Notes: generated from the sequence alone by a model not told the origin. Numbered from the stretch's first letter, positions 37,101 through 45,326 are shown. The stretch: 64,000 nt of DNA from Enterobacter ludwigii (GCF_001750725.1 NZ_CP017279.1:1860001-1924000); one strand, 5' to 3'. Made by a program: numbers and translations.

Positions 37101-38167
37101 AGCACGCCAGCAAGCGCACCGCGATGCAGTAACAAACGGCGATAGTGACGGGTCAGCGGATCCCAGGCGCTCCAGACCACATCGTCTGGCAGAACCTCTA
37201 CTCGCCCGGCGCTGAACAGCTCCACACCGGGTACTTTGAGGCGCATGCCGCTGTCGGTCAGGGCAAATGGCGTGCTAGCCTCCCCAGCCAGCCGGGCGGC
37301 GAGGATATCCGCCTGCGCCAGGCAAGGTGCGACCAGGCCGAACGTCTGGCCGTCGATTTCGCAGCACTCACCGATGGCGCTGATCGCCGGGACTGAGGTC
37401 TGCATCTGGTGGTTAACCACAATGCCGCGGGCACAGTGAATGCCGCTGGCTTTTGCCAGTGCGACATTGGGCTGCACGCCGGTCGCCAGCACCACGCGAG
37501 AGGCGTTAATCTTGCGTCCGTTGTGTAACGTCACGGCATCCGCCGCAATGGCGGTCACTCCCGATGACAGTTCGCAGCGAACGCCGCGCTCCGCCAGCGC
37601 CTCTTCAAGCAAAACGCCTGCCTGGCGATCGAGCTGCTGTTCCATCAGCCACGCACCACGATGCACCAGCGTGACGTTGTCACAAGACCGGACCAGTGCC
37701 GCAGCGACCTCAACGCCGAGCACCCCACCGCCCAGCACTACAGCTGGCCCCGGGTTCTCCTGAATCGCGCGGATATCGGCCAGCGTACGAAAGGTGAAGA
37801 CATGTGGAGCGTCACCGCCCGGAATGGGAGGTACAAAAGGCGTCGACCCGGTGGCAAAGACCAGTTCGTCCCAGGCCAGCGTGGCTGCTGTGGTACGGAC
37901 CTCGCGTTTCTCAACATCCACGGAGAGCACCTTTTCGCCCCGTCGTACCGTCACACCCCGTGCGTGATACCAGGCGTCATCCTGCAGGCGGATCTGCTGC
38001 GCCTGTTTTTCCCCGCCCAGTACCGGCGAGAGCATGATGCGGTTGTAAGCGTGTTCCGACTCCTCGCCAAACACGGTGATCGTGAAGCGACCGGGCGCAC
38101 GCTCGGTCAGCGAGGCAATCAGCCGTGTTGCGGCCATCCCATTACCGATAACGATCAGTCGCATCAC
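34178..38167 (-). CDS. nasB: Fused NasC-NasB-NirD assimilatory nitrite reductase
   Basis: 1329-aa fusion. Residues 1-395 are a NasC-like FAD/NAD(P)H oxidoreductase (GNGMAATR, GGGVLGVE), the electron-transfer partner of nitrate reductase. Residues 398-1200 are NirB/NasB-type nitrite reductase with its own FAD and NAD motifs (GHGMVGHHF, GGGLLGLE), BFD cysteines C820/C822/C854/C857, and siroheme-4Fe-4S ligands C1036/C1042 (SCVGSTWC) and C1076/C1080 (SGCTREC). Residues 1215-1329 are a NirD-like Rieske-fold domain without the Cys/His ligands. Met398 (nt 36976) begins the NirB part and could be a weak internal start. Reduces nitrite to ammonium with NAD(P)H. Confidence 0.93.
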   Translation of the reverse strand: MMRLIVIGNGMAATRLIASLTERAPGRFTITVFGEESEHAYNRIMLSPVLGGEKQAQQIRLQDDAWYHARGVTVRRGEKVLSVDVEKREVRTTAATLAWDELVFATGSTPFVPPIPGGDAPHVFTFRTLADIRAIQENPGPAVVLGGGVLGVEVAAALVRSCDNVTLVHRGAWLMEQQLDRQAGVLLEEALAERGVRCELSSGVTAIAADAVTLHNGRKINASRVVLATGVQPNVALAKASGIHCARGIVVNHQMQTSVPAISAIGECCEIDGQTFGLVAPCLAQADILAARLAGEASTPFALTDSGMRLKVPGVELFSAGRVEVLPDDVVWSAWDPLTRHYRRLLLHRGALAGVLLMGDCRNAATFTDLLATAAPAHADWLFNRFTTQPQVAGQNAMTKPTLVVVGHGMVGHHFLEDCVKRNLHRQYQIIVFGEERYAAYDRVHLSEYFGGRSAESLSLVDGDFFAEHGIELRLSQQIVSIDRDAHVVRTASGHETHWDKLVLATGSYPFVPPVPGSTLPGCFVYRTLDDLDNIAAQAKQSRRGVVIGGGLLGLEAANALKQLGLETHVVEFAPHLMAVQLDNDGAAMLRKKIEALGVGVHTSKATTDIVSANGGLVMRFADGEQLETDIVVFSAGIRPQDALGRSSGLVTGERGGICIDNQCQTSDKDVFAIGECALWEGKIFGLVAPGYQMARVASATLAGEASAFTGADMSTKLKLLGVDVASFGDAHGRTPGALSYQWTHGPQQIYKKIVVSEDNKTLLGGVLVGDASEYATLVQMMLNGIALPKEPETLILPSFAGSAPKALGVAALPDSAQICSCHNVSKGDICQAVSAGAADIGAIKQCTKAATGCGGCSALVKQVMEYQLAEQGVEVKKDICEHFPWSRQEIYHLVRVNHIRTFDQLISRYGQGHGCEICKPLVGSVLASCWNEYLLKPAHLPLQDTNDRYFANIQKDGTYSIVPRMPAGEVSADGLIAIGQIAKRYQLYSKITGGQRIDLFGATLDQLPAIWQALVEAGFETGHAYGKSLRTVKSCVGSTWCRYGVQDSTRLAVTLEHRYKGLRAPHKIKMAVSGCTRECAEAQSKDVGVIATDKGWNLYLCGNGGMKPRHADLFASDLDDETLIRTVDRFLMFYIRTADRLQRTSTWMDNLEGGIDYLREVILNDSLGIAHELEQEMARVVETYQCEWQTTLNDPSRLALFRTEVNRQPVEENKRWQAVCAIDEIPEQAGIGARLGRKPIALFRFGQSVYALDDLEPGSTANVLSRGILGDAAGEPVVISPLYKQRIRLRDGCQADNGEPAVRAWPVKIENGQVWVGNDAQILRAEAS

Positions 38168-38175
38168 CGCCTCCG

Positions 38176-38964
38176 TTACGCCGCTTTAGGCTGTTTTTCA
38201 TAGAGGAAATGGAGGATCTGCTGACGCATATGGTGATAGCGGCTATCGTCCGCCAGCTGAACCCGATTGCGCGGGCGAGGCAGGTCAACATGCAGCACCT
38301 CGCCGACGGTGGCCGCCGGGCCGTTAGTCATCATCAGTACCCGGTCAGAAAGCAACACGGCCTCATCCACATCGTGGGTGATAAGCACGATGGTGGTGTT
38401 CAGCGCCTGCTGGATTTGCATCACCGAGTCCTGCAAATGCGCGCGCGTGAGCGCATCCAGCGCGCCAAACGGTTCATCCATCAGCAGGACCTTCGGCTTC
38501 ATCGCCAGCGCACGGGCAATGCCAACGCGCTGTTTCATGCCGCCGGAGATTTCCGAAGGCCGTTTATGCAGGGCATGCCCCATCTGGACGCGATCGAGGT
38601 TGTGTTCAATCCACTCCTTGCGCTCCGCCTTGCTCATGGTGCGGCGAAAGACCTGATCCACCGCCAGCGCAACGTTGTCGAAGCAGGTGAGCCACGGCAG
38701 CAGAGAATGGTTCTGAAACACCACCGCACGCTCCGGTCCTGGCCCGGCGATTTCGCGGTTATCGCAAATCAGCCCACCTTCGGTCGGCAGGGTGATCCCG
38801 GCAATCAGGTTGAGCAACGTCGATTTGCCGCACCCGGAGTGGCCAATCAGGCTCACGGTTTCGCCTTCGTGAATATCAAAAGAGACGTTCTGCAGCGCCA
38901 GAAACTCGCCGCTGGCGGTAGAAAAACGCTGGCTCACGGCCTGGACCTGAATTAATGGTTTCAT
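38176..38964 (-). CDS. nasD: Nitrate/nitrite ABC transporter ATP-binding protein
   Basis: 262-aa ABC ATPase of the nitrate/sulfonate/taurine class. Walker A GHSGCGKST (about 38-46), signature SGGMKQRVG, Walker B LLMDEPFGALD and the H-loop LITHD are intact. Works with NasE and the lipid- or Tat-exported NasF to import nitrate. 8 bp upstream of the nasB fusion and 9 bp downstream of nasE on the same strand. Confidence 0.95.
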   Translation of the reverse strand: MKPLIQVQAVSQRFSTASGEFLALQNVSFDIHEGETVSLIGHSGCGKSTLLNLIAGITLPTEGGLICDNREIAGPGPERAVVFQNHSLLPWLTCFDNVALAVDQVFRRTMSKAERKEWIEHNLDRVQMGHALHKRPSEISGGMKQRVGIARALAMKPKVLLMDEPFGALDALTRAHLQDSVMQIQQALNTTIVLITHDVDEAVLLSDRVLMMTNGPAATVGEVLHVDLPRPRNRVQLADDSRYHHMRQQILHFLYEKQPKAA

Positions 38965-38973
38965 CTTCGCTCC

Positions 38974-39855
38974 TTATTTTTCCTGCCAGCTAAAGCGACG
39001 GGCGATCAGCATCAGCCCCTGCTCCAGCAGCAACCCGACCACGCCAATGATGACGATGGCGATGAGAATGTTTTCGACGTTGAGGTTGTTCCACTCATTC
39101 CAGATCCAGAAGCCGATCCCCAGCCCACCGGTGAGCATCTCGGCGGCGACAATGACCAGCCAAGCGATGCCAATAGAGAGGCGAACCCCGGTCAGCACCG
39201 CGGGCAGCACGGCCGGGAAGAGGATCCGCCGCATGATGGTCCACTCGGAGAGCTGCAGCACGCGGGCAACGTTGAGGTAATCCTGCGGAATACGACGTAC
39301 CCCTTCGGCGGTGTTAATCACCATTGGCCATATTGAACAGATAAAAATGGTCCAGCTGGAGGCGGGCTCCGCTTTCTGGAACAGCAGCAGGCCGATAGGC
39401 AGCCAGGCTAAAGGACTGACCGGGCGTAACAGTGCAATCAACGGGCTGAACATGCGCGAGCAAAAGGTGAAGCGACCGATCAGGAAACCGAGCGGGATCC
39501 CCGCGAGCGCCGCCAGACCAAAACCCACCGCCACGCGCTGCAGCGAAGCGAGCACGTTCCAGCCGATCCCCATATCGTTTGGCCCGTCGCGGTAAAACGG
39601 GTCAGCGAAGAGCGTTAATGCGGAATCCAGCGTGCTGAGCGGCGTCGGGAACCCTTTGCTGTTGATCGCGGCCAGTTGCCAGAGCAACACCAGTAACCCG
39701 AGCCCCAGCAGCGCCGGGATCACGCGCTGCAGAAGGTCATTCATCCGTCGCGTGAACGTCGGTGCGCGGCGGCGAACCTGTACCGGAGGGAGGGTAATCA
39801 CTTCCCCGCTCGCCGGCGTCTCGTCTTTCGATTTCGTGCTGTGCAGATGCTGCAT
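38974..39855 (-). CDS. nasE: Nitrate/nitrite ABC transporter permease
   Basis: 293-aa inner-membrane permease of the NtrB/SsuC type with about six membrane segments and the EAA loop (EGVRRIPQDYLNVARVLQLSEW-type stretch around 185-207) that contacts NasD. Begins with a cytoplasmic charged N-terminus (about 1-35). In the nas operon between nasF and nasD with 2- and 9-bp spacers. Confidence 0.95.
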   Translation of the reverse strand: MQHLHSTKSKDETPASGEVITLPPVQVRRRAPTFTRRMNDLLQRVIPALLGLGLLVLLWQLAAINSKGFPTPLSTLDSALTLFADPFYRDGPNDMGIGWNVLASLQRVAVGFGLAALAGIPLGFLIGRFTFCSRMFSPLIALLRPVSPLAWLPIGLLLFQKAEPASSWTIFICSIWPMVINTAEGVRRIPQDYLNVARVLQLSEWTIMRRILFPAVLPAVLTGVRLSIGIAWLVIVAAEMLTGGLGIGFWIWNEWNNLNVENILIAIVIIGVVGLLLEQGLMLIARRFSWQEK

Positions 39856-39857
39856 AA

Positions 39858-41105
39858 TCAGGCCCCTTTACGGTGAATAGCGAAGCGGTTGGCGTAACCG
39901 TCCGGATCGGTACCGTTCCAGACGGTACCGTCCATCAGGGTGCTGCTGCGATACGGTGATGACGGGGTGGATATGCCTCCCACCGCCGTGGCGGCATCCT
40001 GCCAGACCGAGGTCTGGTTAATGCGCTGCGCGATGGCGGCATAATCCGGCGCCGATTTGAGCAAGCCCCAGCGGCGGAACTGGGTTAAAAACCACATCCC
40101 GTCGGAGAGGTACGGATAGCTGACGGCACCCTCGTTGAAGAAACGGATCGGATGCGCATCCTGCCAGCGCTGGCCAAGCCCGTTGTCGTACTCTCCCAGC
40201 ATCCGTCCGGTGAGATACTGCTCTTTGGTGTTCAGCCACGCCCGGCGAGAGAGGATTTGGGCGGTCTCACGTTTGTTGTCTGGTGATGCATCGATCCAGC
40301 GTGCGGCTTCCAGTACCGCACTCACCAGCGCCCGCGCGGTGTTCGGGTTTTTCTCCACCCAGTCGCGGCGTGTGCCAAGAATTTTTTCCGGATGATCGGC
40401 CCAGATCGACTGGGACGTTGCGGCGGTAAACCCGATGCGGTCGTTAATGGCGCGCGCATTCCACGGCTCACCAACGCAAAAGCCGACCATGTTGCCAATC
40501 CGCATGTTCATCACCATTTGCGGCGGCGGCACAACCACGGTTCGGACGTCATCGAACGGATTAATGCCCGCGCTGGCCAGCCAGTAGTACAGCCACATCG
40601 CATGCGTACCGGTCGGGAAAGTGTGTGCGAAGGTGTAAGTGCCGGGTGCCTGCTGCCCAATCAGCGTTTTCAGCCCGTCGAGATCGCGAACGCCCTTCTC
40701 TGCCAGATCGCTGGAGAGCGTGATGGCTTGACCGTTCTGGTTCAGGGTCATCAGGTTTGCCATCTGCTGTGGCTTACCGGCAAGCCCCAGCTCCAGCCCG
40801 TACAGCAGGCCGTAAAGAATGTGGGCGGCGTCCAGTTCGCCTGCCACCAGCTTATCGCGCACGGCTGCCCAGCTTGCCTCTTTGGTTGGCACGATGGTGA
40901 TGCCATATTTTTTATCAAACCCCTTCAGCGCCGCGATAACCACCGGCGCGCAGTCGGTTAACGGTATAAACCCGATGCGCACCGTCTCCTGCTCCGGTTT
41001 ATCCGAGCCTGCCGCCCACGCGGCCTGCATGACACCCGGTAATAACATGGCGCCGCTCGCCAGCATGCTGGCCTGTAAAAACCGCCGTCTCGACAAATCC
41101 GCCAT
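39858..41105 (-). CDS. nasF: Nitrate/nitrite ABC transporter substrate-binding protein, Tat-exported
   Basis: 415-aa periplasmic nitrate-binding protein (NrtA/NasF family). The N-terminus has a twin-arginine signal: SRRRFLQAS followed by a hydrophobic stretch and cleavage near AWAAG. The ATG at 41105 (MADLSRRRF) follows CAGGAGTGGTC; an upstream in-frame start at 41156 lies inside the leader terminator and is rejected. First gene of the nas operon, controlled by the leader at 41106-41244. Confidence 0.94.
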   Translation of the reverse strand: MADLSRRRFLQASMLASGAMLLPGVMQAAWAAGSDKPEQETVRIGFIPLTDCAPVVIAALKGFDKKYGITIVPTKEASWAAVRDKLVAGELDAAHILYGLLYGLELGLAGKPQQMANLMTLNQNGQAITLSSDLAEKGVRDLDGLKTLIGQQAPGTYTFAHTFPTGTHAMWLYYWLASAGINPFDDVRTVVVPPPQMVMNMRIGNMVGFCVGEPWNARAINDRIGFTAATSQSIWADHPEKILGTRRDWVEKNPNTARALVSAVLEAARWIDASPDNKRETAQILSRRAWLNTKEQYLTGRMLGEYDNGLGQRWQDAHPIRFFNEGAVSYPYLSDGMWFLTQFRRWGLLKSAPDYAAIAQRINQTSVWQDAATAVGGISTPSSPYRSSTLMDGTVWNGTDPDGYANRFAIHRKGA

Positions 41106-41126
41106 GACCACTCCTGAAAAAAAGAC

Positions 41127-41166
41127 AAAAAAAAGCGCCCACCCGTGCCGAAGCACCGCTGGACGC
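41127..41166 (-). terminator. nasF leader terminator (3:4 hairpin)
   Basis: On the minus strand a GC-rich hairpin spanning 41166-41135, with a TTCG tetraloop capping GGTGC/GCAC, is followed by eight T (41134-41127), 22 bp before the nasF start. It is positioned to stop transcription unless NasR antiterminates. Confidence 0.85.
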
Positions 41167-41182
41167 CTTTATCCCGAAGACA

Positions 41183-41204
41183 GATGCACCGCCGTTGGCG
41201 CACC
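41183..41204 (-). ncRNA. NasR-binding leader hairpin (1:2 hairpin)
   Basis: RNA (minus) forms an 8-bp stem GGUGCGCC/GGUGCAUC, using two G-U pairs, around the hexaloop AACGGC. A at loop position 1 and G at position 4 fit the ANTAR-target hexaloop pattern. It lies just upstream of the terminator hairpin, as in the Klebsiella nasF leader. Binding by NasR when nitrate is present would block termination. Confidence 0.8.
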
Positions 41205-41227
41205 GTCAAAAATGGTTAATCAGATAA

Positions 41228-41244
41228 TGCAAAGGGAATGCCAG
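41228..41244 (-). promoter_or_regulatory. Sigma-54 promoter of the nas operon
   Basis: CTGGCATTCCCTTTGCA matches the -24/-12 consensus (YTGGCAC, N5, TTGCA) with correct GG-GC spacing. Transcription would start near 41217, so the leader contains both hairpins. Implies NtrC control under nitrogen limitation. Confidence 0.8.
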
Positions 41245-41315
41245 GTTTTACTGCCCTGTTTTTCGGGCGTTTACCGGGAAATCTCCACGACCGCGCACCT
41301 CAATCAGGCACTAAA

Positions 41316-41332
41316 TGCCCACTCATTGTGCA
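41316..41332 (-). promoter_or_regulatory. Possible NtrC-binding site upstream of nasF
   Basis: TGCACAATGAGTGGGCA is a 17-bp imperfect match to the NtrC dyad (TGCAC, N7, GTGCA) about 100 bp upstream of the expected start. One half-site is degenerate, so this is only a candidate. Confidence 0.35.
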
Positions 41333-41333
41333 G

Positions 41334-42518
41334 CTACTCCTTAGGGGTTACCTGCCACAAGCTCTTCACGGTGAGCAGCGCGCGGGCGATATCTACCATG
41401 CGCTGATTTTTGTCCATCGCCATTTTACGCAGCGCCGTCCATGCCTGTTCCTCACTCATCTTTTGATGGGTCATCAGTACGCTTTTCGCTTTATCGATGG
41501 TTTTGCGCTCTTCGAGCGTATCGCGCAGTGACGCGAGCTGACGGGAAAGCTGTTCTATCTCGCGCGCCTGCTGGCGAACCAGGGTTAACAAGGGCTTATC
41601 CGGATAAGAGGCCAGCGGATCGTCCTGCTCCTCAGCCGGTAGCGTGTACTCCTCCTGGCGATGGATACGCTCGTCCACCGCGATCATCAGATCGGCGATA
41701 ACCATCTCCTCCAGGGTGCGCAGATGCTCAAGGCGTGCCGTTTGCAGAGCAAACCAGGCCAGTGCGGTATGGCCATTGTCAGCGGCTGGCTGGCGGGTAC
41801 AGGCCACGCGCCTCAGTTGCTCCGTCTCACGGTCAGGCTGGCAATTCTGGGAAAAGGTGGTTTGCACATCCGCCGTGCTGTGGGTCATGAAAATCTCGAA
41901 GCAGGCCTGCTGTCCGTCAATCCGGTCCACCAGCCGCTGACGGATGCCATCGTCAAAATAGCCCTGCGTGAAGCCAATGGCGCCCAGCGCCCGCTCTTGT
42001 CCCGCCAGCTCTTTACCCTGCATCAGGCTATAAAGCGCGACAAAACGGCCTGCGATTTGCGGATCGTCAATGCTGTCGTTAAGCTGCGGTACGATACTGA
42101 GCAGATGACGCAGGATGCGACAATAGTGATCCATCGCCTGCGGGGCCGTGATGGTTTGCTGAATAACGCCATCACGAAGGGCTGACAGGTTATCCAGACT
42201 GAGCAGCGCGGCGGCTATACGTTCGCACACGCCGCTGCCCTGGAACGGGGAGTGGTTATCCAGAACGTCATAAAGCGCAGTGAGGTTTTCATTCACCAGC
42301 GCCCGGCTCGCTTTGCATTCGGCAGCGTACAGCTTACCCTGTGAGCAGAGCCAGACGTTAGAGGCTCCACGCTCGCACTGCAGCATATGCACCAGCAGGC
42401 TGATGGCGTTAACCAGCACGCCAAGCTGTGCCAGCCTGCTCAGTTGCTCCCGGCGCATCGACCTTGCACGCTGGAGCCATTCGGTCGCACCTGGCGAAAT
42501 GCCAGCCATTAATGTCAT
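41334..42518 (-). CDS. nasR: Nitrate-responsive transcription antiterminator NasR
   Basis: 394 aa. An N-terminal, all-helical NIT nitrate/nitrite-sensing domain (about 30-280) is followed by a C-terminal ANTAR RNA-binding domain (about 320-385: TLEERKTIDKAKSVLMTHQ, then EEQAWTALRKMAMDKNQRM). When nitrate is bound it binds the nasF leader hairpin and prevents termination. It lies immediately upstream of nasF in the same orientation, as in Klebsiella, and is divergent from ychN. Confidence 0.94.
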   Translation of the reverse strand: MTLMAGISPGATEWLQRARSMRREQLSRLAQLGVLVNAISLLVHMLQCERGASNVWLCSQGKLYAAECKASRALVNENLTALYDVLDNHSPFQGSGVCERIAAALLSLDNLSALRDGVIQQTITAPQAMDHYCRILRHLLSIVPQLNDSIDDPQIAGRFVALYSLMQGKELAGQERALGAIGFTQGYFDDGIRQRLVDRIDGQQACFEIFMTHSTADVQTTFSQNCQPDRETEQLRRVACTRQPAADNGHTALAWFALQTARLEHLRTLEEMVIADLMIAVDERIHRQEEYTLPAEEQDDPLASYPDKPLLTLVRQQAREIEQLSRQLASLRDTLEERKTIDKAKSVLMTHQKMSEEQAWTALRKMAMDKNQRMVDIARALLTVKSLWQVTPKE

Positions 42519-42590
42519 GCTTACTCTCCCGGACAGCGAAACCCTGGATAGCTAAGCAATATTCGTGCCTTTAAAAGAACAGGAGTCAAC

Positions 42591-42944
42591 ATGCAGAAGA
42601 TTGTTATCGTCGCCAACGGTGCGGCTTACGGCAGCGAATCCCTTTTTAACAGCCTGCGCCTGGCGATCGCGCTACGCGATAAAGAGAGTGAACTGGAGTT
42701 ACGGCTCTTTTTAATGTCGGATGCGGTCACCGCCGGGCTGAAGGGGCAAAAACCGGCAGAAGGCTACAACATTCAGCAGATGCTGGAGATCCTGACCGCG
42801 CAAAACGTTCCGGTCAAACTGTGCAAAACCTGCACCGACGGGCGCGGCATCACCGGATTGCCGCTGATTGAAGGTGTGGAAATCGGCACGCTCGTTGAGC
42901 TGGCCGAGTGGACTCTGCGCGCCGATAAAGTATTAACTTTTTAA
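42591..42944 (+). CDS. ychN: DsrE/DsrF-like sulfur-relay family protein YchN
   Basis: 117 aa, same length as E. coli YchN, which forms a hexamer of the DsrE fold. A Cys pair CKTCTDGRG (about 79-87) is the conserved surface Cys motif of the family. Function is unknown; the family includes sulfur-transfer proteins. Start is the ATG at 42591 behind AGGAG. Confidence 0.93.
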   Translation: MQKIVIVANGAAYGSESLFNSLRLAIALRDKESELELRLFLMSDAVTAGLKGQKPAEGYNIQQMLEILTAQNVPVKLCKTCTDGRGITGLPLIEGVEIGTLVELAEWTLRADKVLTF

Positions 42945-42991
42945 TAATAAACCCGTAAAAATATTATTTTCTTATGGACGCGGTTTCAGCA

Positions 42992-43019
42992 TCAAGTTTA
43001 CCTGCAGGGTTGCCGATAG
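42992..43019 (+). promoter_or_regulatory. FliA (sigma-28) flagellar class 3 promoter
   Basis: TCAAGTTT (42992-42999), 12-bp spacer, GCCGATAG (43012-43019) closely matches the TAAAGTTT/GCCGATAA consensus. It is 31 bp before the chemoreceptor start, where such promoters drive receptor genes. Confidence 0.75.
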
Positions 43020-43050
43020 GCATGGAAACAACACAGTAGGTATTTCACTT

Positions 43051-44835
43051 ATGTTCAGATCCATTCGTGCACGCATCATTGCCGCGACGACAGGTTGTCT
43101 GGTCGTCGCCCTTCTTCTTAATACTGTCATCAATTTTCAGGTCACACGCCAGGATAACCAGCAGTCACAGCGCGACATCCTGACCAGCACCAGCGCCAGC
43201 CATAACATGGCGATTGCGGACTGGGTGAAGAGCAAAATGACGGTTATCGCCTCCGCACAAACCGTTGCGCTCAGTGACGATCCGGTTCCGGTCTTTAAAC
43301 AGCTTGCCCAGGCGGGTGGGTTCACTAACGTATACGTTGGCTATGCCAGCAAAACGGCGAAATTCTCTGAACCAGCGGGCGTACCGGCGGATTATGACCC
43401 CACGATCCGTCCCTGGTATCAGCAGGTCGTAAGCCAGGATAGCCCGGTCGTGACCGCGCCTTACGTTGACGCCGGTAGCGGAAAACTGGTGGTGACGTTT
43501 GCCGTGCCGGTGAAAGAAAACGGTACCCTGAAAGCCGTGGTGGCTGGCGATGTGGCGATGGACAGCGTGGTTGCTAATGTGCGCGGGATCCACCCAACCC
43601 CGGCAAGCAGCGGGCTGCTGCTGAATAGCGATGGCACCGTCATTGCCGCCAGCGACCCTGCCCTGACGCTTAAACCGTTCGCCGAAACCCTCAAAGGCAT
43701 CGACTTTGCGGCGCTGAAAAGCGGAAACCCGGTAAACGGGACCTTCAATGGCGCCGAAAAAACCTTCGTGGCAACCGCCGTGCCGGGTACGAACTGGATG
43801 CTGGTTGTTGCCCTGGACACAGGCGATGCCACCTCCGGAATGCGCTCGCTGCTGAAAGCCTCGGCCATCTCGCTGGTGATCCTGGCCTTACTCAGCGGCG
43901 CCATTGTTCACTTCCTGATTGCGCGTCTGCTGAAGCGCCTGTCTGACATTCGCGATGCGATGCATAACATTGCGAACGGCACTAACGATCTGTCGCAACG
44001 CCTGCCGGAGAGCGGCGATGACGAAGTGGCGCAAATAGCGCAGGCGTTTAACGCCTTCAGTGACAAGCTCTCGGTGGTGATGGTACAACTGCGGGATGCC
44101 AGCGCATCGGTGAAAAACGCCGCGCGGGAAATTGCGGCAGGTAACCAGGACCTCTCAGGGCGTACCGAGCAGGCCGCCTCCAGCCTTCGCGAAACGGCCA
44201 GCGCCGTGGAAGAGATCACCGCGTCGGTAACCCAGTCGAACGAGTCTGCGGCTGAAGCCAATGACCAGGCGAGTAAGGCCTCTGCGGCGGCGGCTCGCGG
44301 CGGCGAGGTGGTATCTCAGGCCATCAGCACCATGCAGTCCATTGAAGTGGCTTCCGCGAAGATTGGCGACATCACCAGCGTGATTGACGGGATTGCCTTC
44401 CAGACCAATATCCTGGCGCTGAATGCCTCGGTGGAAGCCGCACGCGCCGGAGAGCAAGGCCGTGGGTTTGCCGTGGTGGCCGGCGAGGTGCGTAATCTGG
44501 CCAGCCGCAGCGCGCAGGCGGCGAAAGAGATTAAAACGCTTATCGATTCCACCACCAACAGCGTGGCCACCGGCTCCCGCTACGTTCATCTGGCCGGGGA
44601 AAGCATGAACGAAATCCGCTCCAGCATCGGTAGCGTGTCGGGCATCATGCGTGAAATCTCCATCGCCACCAGCGAGCAGATGAAAGGCATCCAGGAGATT
44701 AACCATGCGGTGACCCATCTGGACAGAATGGTTCAGCAGAACGCCGAACTGGTGGTGCAATCTGCGGCTGCAGCCGGCGCGCTGCAGAGCCAGGCGGGCG
44801 ACCTTGCTGAAACTGCCGGGCATTTCCGCATTTAA
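43051..44835 (+). CDS. Methyl-accepting chemotaxis protein with dCache sensor
   Basis: 594 aa transmembrane chemoreceptor. TM1 at about 8-28; periplasmic dCache-type domain (about 35-270) with the RPWYQQ motif common in amino-acid/organic-acid-binding dCache receptors; TM2 at about 275-298; HAMP (about 300-350); signalling domain with the conserved hairpin tip in GIAFQTNILALNASVEAARA and VVAGEVRNLASRSA. The C-terminus ends ETAGHFRI, without the NWETF-type CheR/CheB pentapeptide, so methylation would depend on other receptors. Ligand unknown. No E. coli Tar/Tsr-like orthologue. Confidence 0.92.
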   Translation: MFRSIRARIIAATTGCLVVALLLNTVINFQVTRQDNQQSQRDILTSTSASHNMAIADWVKSKMTVIASAQTVALSDDPVPVFKQLAQAGGFTNVYVGYASKTAKFSEPAGVPADYDPTIRPWYQQVVSQDSPVVTAPYVDAGSGKLVVTFAVPVKENGTLKAVVAGDVAMDSVVANVRGIHPTPASSGLLLNSDGTVIAASDPALTLKPFAETLKGIDFAALKSGNPVNGTFNGAEKTFVATAVPGTNWMLVVALDTGDATSGMRSLLKASAISLVILALLSGAIVHFLIARLLKRLSDIRDAMHNIANGTNDLSQRLPESGDDEVAQIAQAFNAFSDKLSVVMVQLRDASASVKNAAREIAAGNQDLSGRTEQAASSLRETASAVEEITASVTQSNESAAEANDQASKASAAAARGGEVVSQAISTMQSIEVASAKIGDITSVIDGIAFQTNILALNASVEAARAGEQGRGFAVVAGEVRNLASRSAQAAKEIKTLIDSTTNSVATGSRYVHLAGESMNEIRSSIGSVSGIMREISIATSEQMKGIQEINHAVTHLDRMVQQNAELVVQSAAAAGALQSQAGDLAETAGHFRI

Positions 44836-44844
44836 TTTTAGGGT

Positions 44845-44874
44845 GGCGCGCGTTCACCGGGCAAAACGCGCGCC
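44845..44874. terminator. Perfect 10-bp hairpin after chemoreceptor gene
   Basis: GGCGCGCGTT and AACGCGCGCC flank a 10-base loop, 9 bp after the stop. No T run follows on the plus strand (AGAGTAAATTTT), so it may be a weak terminator or an mRNA 3'-end stabiliser. Confidence 0.5.
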
Positions 44875-45046
44875 AGAGTAAATTTTCAGGAATTTTGTCA
44901 TTTTTGTTTAATCGTTACGCCATTTTTTGATCAAAGTCAGCATCCTCACCCTCCCCCTTTGGTGTTATGCCATGAGTGAATTGTGAACAATATCACGCTC
45001 GGATATGGCAGCAGGGAGAGCGTTGTTTAAGACTACGGGGTAAAAA

Positions 45047-45286
45047 ATGGCACTGGTAAAAACAAGTTTGAAATTGTTTGGCGGGGATACGGTCGTTGTA
45101 CGGTGTTCTGAGCGATGCCGCATTCATTTGATGAGTTCGAAAGCACAACAACACTCGCAGGCGGATATCCTGACCGTGCAGGATGACAAGGCATGGCTTA
45201 CCGTGCCGTACACCGGCACGTGGGATGTCCTGATTGACAGCCATAGCCAGTCACTGGAGCATTCCGTAAGCTACGTTGCTGCATAA
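45047..45286 (+). CDS. Small DUF1883-like protein
   Basis: 79 aa, cytosolic, no signal peptide or membrane segment. The run from VKTSLKLFGGDTVVV to YTGTWDVLIDS is the compact beta-rich pattern seen in DUF1883 proteins. Start ATG 45047 behind GGGGTAAAAA. Single gene between the chemoreceptor and convergent chaC; an inverted repeat CGCCCGG/CCGGGCG at 45295-45321 separates it from chaC. Function unknown. Confidence 0.75.
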   Translation: MALVKTSLKLFGGDTVVVRCSERCRIHLMSSKAQQHSQADILTVQDDKAWLTVPYTGTWDVLIDSHSQSLEHSVSYVAA

Positions 45287-45326
45287 GAGACAAACGCCCG
45301 GTCCGCTCACGCAGCCGGGCGCATTC

